Part shown: positions 26,285 to 37,775 of the stretch, in pieces
Layout of the letters: each line of letters opens with the position of its first letter
How positions within the stretch are numbered: position 1 is the stretch's first letter
Origin: Sapria himalayana
Taxonomy: Eukaryota > Streptophyta > Magnoliopsida > Malpighiales > Rafflesiaceae
DNA: 64,000 nucleotides
Assembly (NCBI GenBank): GCA_029783825.1
Contig: JAREIK010002437.1
Location: forward strand, 47,748 to 111,747
Reading direction: 5' to 3'
Translations under genes and position numbers: made by a program
Notes under the pieces: model-generated
Databases searched by the model: none
Told to the model about the DNA's origin: nothing
The model's input: the letters and a program-made list of their open reading frames with translations, nothing else

Positions 26285-26292
26285 CTTTGATC
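26285..26292. repeat. 8-bp target-site duplication, right copy (CTTTGATC)
   Basis: It directly follows the terminal repeat ending GACACCTATA and is identical to the left copy. Confidence 0.9.
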
Positions 26293-27498
26293 ACATTTCG
26301 AATCCGTGGGCAGACTCATGAAAGTTAATATTTTTCTTGCCGAGATAATGCTGATTTGGAAATAATGCAACAGTCACAAAATAGAAATATGCCACTAAAC
26401 AAATTCTAACTATAATCTATGTCGCATATATGAGATGATTTCTTCAACTGCACATTTGCCTTTGAGTGACACTGAATATTTGATCAATGTGCCCTATAAT
26501 CAGAAGAATTCAAAAAATCAAACCTAGCTAAACAAGATGATGCCATCAATTGAATAGACTCAACAAATAATACACAAATTGATTATCAATTTAAAAAGCA
26601 TTAAGATTCTTATAAACTCGATGATACACAAGTATTACATAGGAAATCTATTAGGTTATCTATCATGTTTAATATATTTTAATTTTATAATATTAATATT
26701 TTATTTATTTATTTATTATTATAAGCATACAAATTTTATTTTAAATTTATTAATATTTTTTATTTTATTTTTATTTTACAATAATTATTGACTCAATAAT
26801 TTAATTTTTATAAATTTTTGTAGATGCAAAAATAAAACTTGTTTTAAATCAACTTAGGGTCATAGTACTTTTCAAAAGTGTTAATAGGGCTAAAAATAAT
26901 TTTAAGTGTGTTTAGGACAAAAAAATATCACTAGTAATATTTTAATAAACTTTTTTAAAACCCTTAAAAAACACCTAAAGTATTCTTTTAATAGGTACTT
27001 TTGAAAAGTTTTTATTATAACTCATCAAAAGTTTTTGGATGTAATTAAAACATCAATTTATTTATCCATAAATATCAATTTATTTTATTTTAAATTTTAA
27101 TGTAAAATATGATTTTTTTAATAATTCAAATATTTCAAATCTTTTAATGATAATTTTTAAAAAATTTTATATTATCATTAATTTTTTTTTAGTTTTATTA
27201 ATATAAATATTTACTTGTTTATTTGTTAATTCAGATTTTATGAAAAAATATTTTTTTATAATCATACAAATAATGATTTTAGGTTTTTATTAACACTTAT
27301 ATTTGTGTATGTTTATATATTATTTCAAATATTTTTAAAAATGTTTATAATTATAGAATAATATATTTAATGTATGTATTATTACTAATATTTAAACTTT
27401 TTTTATTAATTAATTCAAAAAATAATTTGTATATTTTTAAAAATTTTATATTCATAAAAATAGGTATTTTAGTTTTTATTAATATAAATTTGTATTCG

Positions 27499-27530
<32 letters not shown>

Positions 27531-27682
27531 AAATTATTTATTTATAATATCCTATTTTGATAATTATATGAGAAAAAGGTGTCTTTCAAGAATCTCTAAT
27601 TCATAAACTATTAAAACCTTTAATATACAAAAATTAGATCGCATTTTAAACAAATAATATAAAAAAATAAGGATAGATTAGT
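26293..27682. other. Very AT-rich spacer
   Basis: No gene is visible. An imperfect inverted repeat around ACTTTTCAAAAGT (about 26,868-26,882) and TACTTTTGAAAAGT (about 26,996-27,010) encloses about 110 bp and could be a small MITE-like hairpin, though no flanking duplication was found. (AT)n lies at about 27,500-27,527. Confidence 0.45.
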
Positions 27683-28099
27683 GACGGAAATAATCCCCAT
27701 CCAAAATAGCTAAGGAAAGATTGGTAACTAAATGAAAATATTTTATGAAAATTATTATTTAATGACAAATAGCTTGCAATTAATATATAATCGTAAAAAA
27801 AAATTCTAGAAATTATTTAGCGAGTTATTTTTTATCGAGCTAATTAGCTATGAAAAATCAATATCTAAAGTCATTGCTAAATTGCTGCCATTCTTTGCGA
27901 CAAAATCTACGATAATATTAGCTAGGAACATTTTTAAATCGAAAATTTTTATATCTTATCCATTACAAATCTGTCGCAAATTTGAAATTCATTATAAAAT
28001 CAAACATTTTTACTATTCCCTAGCTAATCATATAAAAATTAGCTAGTGAATATTTATCTAGCTTAATTTCCATAGCTAAATAGATAATTTATTATAGTG
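27683..28099 (-). mobile_element. CACTA-type terminus with TAGCTA subterminal repeats, abutting the TCTA array
   Basis: Read on the minus strand from 28,099 the sequence begins CACTATAATAAATTATC. It continues with repeated TTAGCTA and ATTAGCTAGGGAA words, the same subterminal word seen in the CACTA copy beginning at 54,754. The TCTA array starts at the very next base. No opposite end or coding remnant lies to the left within reach, so this is a truncated or solo end. Confidence 0.5.
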
Positions 28100-28774
28100 A
28101 TCTATCTATCTAACAGTCTGTTTGTCTATGTATCTTTAAATCAATCTATATATTTATCTTTGTATCAATCTGTCTATGTATCCTCTTTCTATCTATCCAT
28201 CCATCTATTGATCTGTTTATAAATCAATCAATTTATCTATCTATCTATCTGTCTGTCTATCTATCTTTTATCTATTTATCTATCAATCTATTTATCTATT
28301 TGTCTATATATCTATCTATCTATCTATTGGTCGATCTATTTTTATATCTATCTATTTGTATATCTATCTATCTAGCTGCCTATCTATCTATCTATCTATC
28401 TAACAATCTATTTATCCATCTATCTATCTATCTGCCTATCTTTTTGTCTATCTAATTATCTAACTATCAATCTACATATTTATCTATGTGTCTACCTATC
28501 TATCTACCTTTCTATCTATCTATCTTTCTATCAATATGTCAATAAATCTATATATGAATTTGTGAATCAATCTATCTATCTATTTGTTGATAAACCTATT
28601 TGTCTATGTGTCTTTCTTTCTGCCTATCTATCGATCTATTAATTTGTCTATGAATCATTCTATCTATCTATCTTTCAATCAATCTATCAATCTTTATAGC
28701 AATCTATCTATCTATCTATCTATCTATTTATCAATAGGTTTATCAATATGTCTATTTATATATTTATCAATCAA

Positions 28775-28831
<57 letters not shown>

Positions 28832-31800
28832 ATATGTCTATTAATCTATCTATCTATTTTTTTATCCATCTATTTATATATTTATCTATCAATATATCAA
28901 GCTATTATTCTATCTATCAATCTAACAAACTATATATCTATCTATTTGTCTGTCTATCTGTCTATTGATCTATCTATCTTTCTATTTATCTGTATATATA
29001 TATATATAAATCGATCTATCTATTGATCTATCTATATATTTGTCTATTTATATATCAATCATTCTATCTATCTATCTGTATATTTATATGTCTATCTATC
29101 GGTCTATTTATCTATCATTCAATCTGTCTATCTAACTAACTATCTATCTATCTATCTTGCTATCTATCCATCTATCTATTTATCTATGTATCTATCTTTC
29201 AACTATCTATCTATCTACCTATCTATCTATCTATCAATCTTTTTATTTATCTATTTGTTTATCTATCTATATATCTATTTGTATATTTATCTATCCATCT
29301 ATCTATCTATCGCTCTATTTATATGTCTATCTAATTGGCTATATATTTGTCTATTTATTTGTCTCTCAATCTATCAATAAATCTATCTATCAATCTATCT
29401 ATAAATATAACTATCAATGTGTATATAAATCTATCCTTCAAAGAATATATCAATAAATTGGTCAATCTGTATATTAATTTGTCTAACTATATCTATCTAT
29501 TAATCTAATTGTCTGTCTGTCTATTAATCTATATATAAATCTATTTATCAATCTATTTATATATCAATCTATCTTTCTATCTAATTATCTATCTATCTAT
29601 ATATCTATCTGTCTCTCTATGTATCTTTTAATCTATTAGTCTATTTATTCTTTATCTATCAATGTATCAATCTATCTGTATATCTATATGTCTATCTATT
29701 AGTCTATTTATTTGTTTATCTATCTATCTAATTATTTGTATATCTATTTGTCTATCTATTTTTAATCTATTTGTCTATATATCTGCCTATCTATCCATCT
29801 ATCTATTTTTTTATCTATCAGTTTATCTATCTGTATATCAATTTCTATATCTATCTCTATATCAATCTATCTATCTAACTATCTATATATCTATCTATGT
29901 ATCTATATATTTGTCTATCTATCTATTTGTCTATCTATTTATCTATCTATCTATCAATCAGTTTATCTATCTATTGATCCATCCATCAATTTTTATATCT
30001 ACCTATCTATATAAATGGTCTATATTTAAGTCTATGTATTCTATCTATTAATTTGTTTATGTATCTGTCAATTAATCAATCTATCAATCATTCTATAAAT
30101 ATATCTATAAATCTATCTATTTATCTGTCTATTAATCTATCTATCTCTCTATCTATCTATCTATTAGTCTATCAATCTAATTAACAATCCGTGTATCAAT
30201 TTGTCTATCAATTTGTCTATCTATTTGTCTATCTATTTGTATATCTATCTATCTATATGACTATGAATCTATGTATCAATCTCTATATCTATATGTATAT
30301 CTATATATCTTTATTTCAATTTGACTAGATGTCTGTTTATTTATTTATCTATTTATCTATATATTTATCTATATGTCTATTTATCTATCTATCTATCTAT
30401 ATGTCTGACTATTTATTTATCAATCAATCAGTCAATGAATTTATCTATCAATCTATATATCAATCTATCTTTCTCTCTATCAGTATATCTATCTGTCTAT
30501 CTATCTATCTATATGTCTATCTATCTATTATGTCTGAATCTCTCAATCAATCTATCTATTAATTTGTGTATCAATTTGTCTATCAATCTATCTACCAATC
30601 AATCATTCAATTTGTCTATTAATTTATTTATCTATATATCAATTGTCTGTCTATCTATATATCTATCTATTTGTCAATCTATTTGCATATCTATATATCT
30701 ATCTATTTATCTATCTGTCTATCTATCTATCTATCTGTCAATTGGTCTATATATCTTTCTATCTATCAGTACGTAGATATATATATATATATATATCTAT
30801 ATCTATCGATCTAAATATTAATCTGTCTATCTGTATATCTATCTTTCTATCTATATATCAATATATCTAAATTTCTATCTATCAGTCTATTTATCAGTCA
30901 TTAAATCTAACTATCTATCTTTCTATCTATCGATCTATCTATCTATGTATCTGTGTATCTATCTTTTAACTATCTACTATCTATTTTTCTATCTATCTAT
31001 CTATCTTTTTGTCTATTTATCTGTTAATCTATCTATAAATCTATTTGTATTTTTATCTTTCCAACTATTAATCTATCTATCACTCTATTTATATGTCTAT
31101 CTAATTGTCTATATATCTATCTTTTAATTTTCTTTCAATCTATCAATAAATATATCTATCAATATATCTATAAAACTATCTATCAATTTGTATATAAATC
31201 TATCCTTCAATCAATCTATCAATAAATCTATCAATCTGTTTATCAATCTATATCTATCTATCTATCTACTAATCTATCTATAAATCTATCTATCAAGATA
31301 TCTATTAGATATATCAATCTATCTTTCTATCTATTTATTTGTCTATCTATCTATATATCTATATGTCTGCCTATGTATCTTTCAATCTATTAGTTTATTT
31401 ATGTTATATCTATCTATCTTTCCGTCTATCTGTCTACCTATCTATCTGTATATTTATTTTTATATCTATTTAAGTATCTATCTATCTAACTATCTATATA
31501 TCTATCTATGTGTCTTTATATTTATCTATATATCTGTCAATCTATCTATCTATTTATTTGTTTATCTATCAATATATCTAACTATTTATCGATCTATATG
31601 TCTATCAATCAATATATTTATCTATCTATTAATTCAACTATTAATTTGTTTATCAACCTATCTATCTAAATAATCTATATTTTTGTCTATATGTTCAATC
31701 TTTCAATTTTTTATCTAACTATCAATTAATCAATCCATCTGTCTATCAATATGGTTATCAATCTATGTATCAAACAGTGTATCAATTTGTCTATCTATTT

Positions 31801-32113
31801 GTATATTATCCATATATCTATATGTCTATGAATCATTGTATCAATCTGTTTATCTATTTGTATATCTATCTATCTATCATTTAATTTATCTATCTTTCTA
31901 TTTGTTTATCTATATGTTTATCTATCTATCTTTCTTTCTTGCTGTCTATCAATCTATCTATAAATTTGTATATTTATCTACCTATTACCTTTCTATTTAT
32001 CCATTTATCTATATGTCTTTCAATCTATTAATCAAATAATTTGTTTGTCTATCTTTGTATCTATCTATTTATTTATCTATTTGTCTATATATTTTTAAAT
32101 CTATTTATATGTC

Positions 32114-32208
<95 letters not shown>

Positions 32209-32680
32209 ATCTATCTATCTAATTATCTAACTAACTATCTATTTATCTACCTATTTATCTATCTATCTGTATATATATATATGCCAATCTATTTGTCTAT
32301 CTATTTTTCTATATATCTATCTATATATCATTCTATCTATCAATCTATCTATTAGTTTGTCTAACAATCTGTCTCTCTATTTGTCTATCTATGTGTCTAT
32401 ATATCTATCAGCCTATCAATATATATATATATATACCTCTCTCTCTCTCTCTCTATCTTTATCTAATTGCATGTCTATATATTTGACTTTCTATTTGTCT
32501 ATCTATATGTCTATCTATATATATATCTACTGTCTAATTATCTAAATATCTATCTATCTATCGATCTATCAATCAATCTATCAATTTTTCTATCAATTTA
32601 TCTCTCTATTTGTCTAAATATGTGTCTCTATATCTATTTGCCTATCAATTTGTTTATCTATCTCAATATAAATTTATCGA
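28100..32680. repeat. 4.6-kb degenerate TCTA array
   Basis: This is the same tetranucleotide array as before, with (AT)n at about 28,773-28,829 and a long, nearly uninterrupted (AT)n of about 88 bp at 32,116-32,205. A (CT)n tract lies at about 32,437-32,454. It contains a large internal duplication (29,150-30,050 against 30,910-31,700). The last eight bases before the hAT insertion, TCTATATG, are its target-site duplication. Confidence 0.95.
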
Positions 32681-32688
32681 TCTATATG
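32681..32688. repeat. 8-bp target-site duplication, left copy (TCTATATG)
   Basis: It is identical to 36,277-36,284 across the hAT insertion. Confidence 0.9.
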
Positions 32689-35600
32689 TAAAGGTGTCAA
32701 CCGGGCTGCCCTGGCCCGACACGAGGCACGGCACGGCACGGTTCGGTCATGCCTGGGCCGGCCCGACACGAAAAAATGTCGTGCCCGGGCCTATTTCATG
32801 CCTGACCCAGCACGTTTCGGCCCGTGGCATGGCACACCGGCACGGGTTCATCCCATGTCAGGTGTCCCCCGAGCCCGACCCCGCGAGTGCCCCACACCCC
32901 TCCCGCAAAAAAGACAGTGGGTCGGGTCTGATTGGACCCGTCCCAGAGTCCCACGAGGCCCGAACCAACGCAATCCCCCCACCCCCCAACTTGAAAAAAT
33001 ATTAAATTAAAATTTAATTTTTAGCCGTTGGATCTCACCTCCAACGGCTAGGGGGCAGGATACAACGGCCTTCATGATCCTGCCCCTTAAAAAAGTAAAA
33101 AAATTCAAAAAATTAAAAAAAAATTATTTTTTATTTTAAAAAATTATTATTTTTTAAAAAAATTATTATGTTTAATCTATAAATTCCACCCCCATCTCTG
33201 TACCATTTATGTTTTCATAAACATAAATTCTCTCAGATCGTTCAATATTTCTCTCAAAAATCTTGCCTCTCTCTCTCGGTACTCGAGATTTCGGTATTCA
33301 GCTTGGATTTTTGGGAATCTCAACTTGAGTTTTGAACTTAGAGCTTGACTATGGTGCACCGTGCACGTGACTGATGGCACTGCTTTTACCAGGTAATTTA
33401 TTTTAATTTTTTTTAAACTCTCTCTCTAGTTTCTCCCTCTATACCAAAAATAAAAAAAAATTAAAAGTTGTCTTCTAGTCTCTAAAAAACTATTCTGAAT
33501 AACAAAATTCCTAAAAAATGACAAATACAACTGAAACATATTAAAATTTAGAAAATGAAAATATTACACAGAGGTCTGAGGCTGCTAAAACTTTCATTTC
33601 TCCAGTCGTCTCAACCCAAACTTCTAAAAAACAAAAAACTAGGAGGACTTCTATAGTTTGGACTCATTTTAATATAATAAAACAAATAAATGATAGGGGT
33701 GAGGAACAAGAAATGTCACAATGCAAATATTGAATGGGACTTTTAACATGTAAGAGTTCATTTGGGACTGGGCACCTTAAGAGGCATGCCGAATTATGCG
33801 CCAAAAAACATGGTCCATTAGATCCTAGGCAAACCCAACTTGGCACTGCATTTTTTGAGACTGGATTGAGTCCAGTCTCAAAGTTTACTCCCTTCATATA
33901 CTCCAGTGAGTTGGGTAGGGACGGCATGGCCAGACTTATCACATTGATGGGTCTTCCGATCAGATTTTTGGAAGATCCAAGGGTAGTGCGCATCATGTAG
34001 ACATATTTTCAGCCTACTTATCATATGATTCTTAGGTCCACATCTAGGAATGACATACTAGAGATATATAAGTTAGAAAAACAAAAAAAAATTATTAATG
34101 AATTTATGGCATATAGTGGAGTGGGGTCCGTGACATCCGATATCTGAACAAGTCACGGTGAATCATCTTATGCATGTCTCACCAGCCATTATGTAGATTC
34201 TAACTGGACGATGTATAAAATAATTTTAGGATTCTCTGAGATTCTTCATCCTCATGATGGCCTGGCCATTTTTGAGTGTATGATAAAAATCATTAGGGAA
34301 TATAAAATTCAAATAAAATTTTTAGTGTCATGTTCGATAAAGCATCTAATAATGGAGTAGCGATCAACATGTTTGTTATGAATATTAGAGACACACCATT
34401 AGGAGAGATCTTTCATGTCAGATGCATGTGTCACGTGATTAACCTGATTGTTCAAGCTGGTATGAAGGTGTGTTCCCCCGCGTTGGATAATATACGTAAT
34501 TCACTAAAATATATTTGCACTCCTCACAGACAACAAGAGTTTGGTAGTCTCTATTTGTCTGTGAATCTTAAGAAGGAGAAATTCCAATCGGATGTGAGAC
34601 ATCGTTGGAATTACACGTACCTGATGTTAGAATCATGTATTGGATACGAACACGTGATATCCGACAACGTCAATAGTAAGAGTGACGAACTTATTATTGA
34701 CGATACTGACTGGGCTTAAGGAATTTCATTTATGAAATTCCTGAAGATTTTTTATGCCACGACGAACATGTGTTCATCGGTTTATATGTCAACGACTTTC
34801 ATTACACTCCGGTGCAAATGCAACATTAGTAGCATGTTTAGGAAGTATCGAGCTGACCCGACACTTAGCCATATGGTTACAGAGATGGAAACCAAGTACT
34901 TGAAGTACTGGTCCACCGTTCCATCTCTTTATTGCCTCGCTGCATGCATGGACCCTAGGGTTAAGGTGGAAGGGGTAGAAAACACTCTGACCTACATTTC
35001 CTCGTGCATGAACCTAGAAGAGCCACCTGAAGTGTTCATTCAATAGAAGTTGACTGACCAGTTCACATACTACGATACTAGGTATGGTGGTGATAGAAGT
35101 GAGACTATGATTATGGACATTGATACCTTGTTCGGAGATGATGATTTTTCCATTCAGCTAGCGAGGGGGAAACGTATGGGTGGACCATTACATAGGAGCG
35201 AGCTTTCTCGGTACTTAGATACCGATTACTACTCAATCCTATCACATTCTGATACTAAGAATCTTGATATATTACAGTGGTTGGAATCATATGAGTCCAC
35301 ATTTCCCGTGCTATCGAAATGACACGGAATCTACTGACTCCTCCGGTGTCAAGCGTAGCATTGGAGTCTGCTTTTTCTGTTGTAGTGAACGTGATTTCGG
35401 ATAGGAGATCGAGATTACGTCTAGATATTGTTGAGGCATTTGCTTGTTTGGAGGATTGGAAGGATTCGAGGTTTAGCATCCATGATCATGCTGGAGCTGG
35501 GACTGGGACAGAGACTACAGCCTCATTCACTACAATAGCGGGGGAGTTGATTGCTGATGATGATGATTCATATAATACTGATCTTGATGTTGCGGCTGAT

Positions 35601-36276
35601 GATGCTCATGATATGCCGTTTGAAGATTTATGATGATCTACTATTTTTTGATTTCGATGTTTTGTTTTTTATTGATTGTACACTTTATTTATACGTTATG
35701 TTGAAACTGTAATTTGTTTAGTTAGGACCTTCGGTATCAAATGGCATGTACGCTTTATTACGCTTTATTTGTAATTTTTTGTTTTAATTTTCGATTTAAA
35801 AATTTATAACTATATTATATAAATCTAATAAATTGTAAACTAATTTTATATTACATTATAAAAAAAAATTTAAACTTTGTTATTTTAATAAATTTTAACA
35901 TTTTTTATATTATAAATATATAATATTATACATTATCTAAAATTTTATATATAATTTAATAATTTATATAAATAAAATAAAAAAGAAAATTCAAAAAAAA
36001 ATAGTTACTGGCGTGTACGGCCTGGTTTGGCCCGTACGGCCAGGCCGGGCCCAAGCAAGCCCGGCACGGCACGGGCAAGGCCCGCCGTGCCTACGGGCCG
36101 TGCGGGTCCTGCTTTTTAAAATAGTGCCTGGCTAGGCATGACATGGTACACTAACCGTGCCGGGTTAGGGACAGCACGGTACGGTAACCGTCCCGTGCCT
36201 GGCCCGGTACGAAGGCACGCTCGTGCCCAAAAAAAATGGGTCGGGCTGGCCAGGCCCAGCCCGTTTGACACCTCTA
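32689..36276 (+). mobile_element. hAT element inserted into the TCTA array (decayed transposase)
   Basis: The left end TAAAGGTGTCAACCGGGC and the right end CCCGTTTGACACCTCTA form inverted terminal repeats of the same family as the 22-26 kb pair. The perfect 8-bp duplication TCTATATG flanks it at 32,681-32,688 and 36,277-36,284, and both copies read as array units. The element therefore inserted into a pre-existing array. Subterminal GC-rich GGCACGG repeats are present at 32,700-32,990 and 36,010-36,270. It is about 3.6 kb, close to the inner element above. Confidence 0.92.
33518..35633 (+). pseudogene. hAT transposase pseudogene (same family as 23,024-25,144)
   Basis: It is collinear with the intact copy from the start (MTN...) to the acidic tail ending near 35,633. 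In-frame stops lie at 33,542 (TAA), 33,731 (TGA, replacing the second cysteine of the CxxC finger), 33,998 (TAG), 34,145 (TGA, replacing the tryptophan of SDIW), 34,717 (TAA) and 35,044 (TAG). Frameshifts occur near 34,320 and 35,320. The zinc finger histidines, the CxxH block and the C-terminal dimerisation domain are still recognisable. It cannot make a functional enzyme. Its ends could still be moved by an active relative such as the intact copy. Confidence 0.92.
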
Positions 36277-36284
36277 TCTATATG
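36277..36284. repeat. 8-bp target-site duplication, right copy (TCTATATG)
   Basis: It follows the terminal CACCTCTA directly and merges into the resumed TCTA array. Confidence 0.9.
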
Positions 36285-36507
36285 TCTATCAGTTTTTCAA
36301 TAATCTATCTATCTATTTATCAATCTATCTATCAATCTATCTATCAATGTCTATTTATTTATCTATAAATCTTTTATCTATCTATGTATCAATGTGTCTA
36401 TAAATCTATCTATTAATGTGTCTATTAATATGTCTATCAATCTATCTATCAATCTATCTCTATATATCTATCTATAAATCTATCTACAAATCTATCTATG
36501 AATTTTT

Positions 36508-36543
<36 letters not shown>

Positions 36544-37226
36544 TTCTAACTGTTGATATGTCAGTCTATCTATCTATCTATCTTTTTGTCTATCTATCAA
36601 ACTATCAATTTATCTTCTATCTAACTATCGATTTGTCTATCTATCAGTATACCAATCAAATAGTTTATCTTCCTATTAATCTATCTATCAATGTGTATAT
36701 CAATCTATATATCATTCTATCTATCAATATGTCTATCTAACTATCTATCTATCTTTCTATCTATGAATCTTTTAATCAATCTTTTTATTGATCTATTTGT
36801 CTCTCTATCATTTTATCTTTTTAGTTGTCTTTTTGTCTATCTATCGATCTATCATTGTATCTATTTGACTATAAATCTATATATCTATCTATCTACCAAT
36901 CTTTCTATGTATTTGTTTATCTATCTGTCTATTTTTATCTATCCTTCTATATGTATATATATATATATATATATCTGTCTGTTTGTCTGTCATTCTATCT
37001 GTATAACTATCCATCTATCTAATTTTGTGTATGTGTGTGTGTGTATCTATTTGTCTATCTATATATTTATCTATCAATTTATTAACTATTAGTATATCTA
37101 TTTATATTTCTATCTGCATATCTATCTATTTATCAATATATCTATAAATCTATCTATATGTGTCTATCAATCTTTCTTTAAATTTGTCTATCAATCTTTA
37201 TTTCTATATATCTATCTATCTAGCTA

Positions 37227-37264
<38 letters not shown>

Positions 37265-37775
37265 CTCTCTCTCTCTATATATCTATATCTTTATATAATA
37301 AATGTATCTATCCATCTGTCTATAAATTGATCTATCTATCTGTCAATTAATCTGTCTATTTATCTACCTATCTATCTTTCAATCAATATTTTTGTATTTA
37401 TTTCTGTATATCTATCTATTTATATATCAATCAATCAATATATCTATCTATCTATCTAATTATCTATCTACCTATCTATCTGTCTGTCTGTATAATCTAT
37501 CTATCTACTGATCTATCTATCTATTTATCTATCTATCTATCAATATATTTATATATATGTCAATATATTTCTCTATCTATGTGTTTATCTATCTTTGAAT
37601 CAATCTGTCTATCAATCTGTCTATCAATCTGTCTATCAATCTGTCTATCAATTTGTATATCAAACTATCTATCTATTTATCTATCTATTCATCTATCTTT
37701 ATATATATTTATCTATCTATCTGTCTATCAATTTATTTATATGTCTATTTATCAATCAATCTATCTATCTTTATA
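36285..37775. repeat. 1.5-kb degenerate TCTA array (right of hAT insertion)
   Basis: This continues the array interrupted by the hAT element. (AT)n tracts lie at about 36,510-36,541, 36,953-36,973 and 37,230-37,261, the last followed by (CT)n. A local 12-bp periodicity (TCAATCTGTCTA, about five copies) occupies about 37,603-37,660. Confidence 0.95.

Noticed and set aside
25689..26370. Frames of 60-195 codons around the right hAT ends
   Set aside because: Same cause: they cross element boundaries and terminal repeats, and carry no domain signature.
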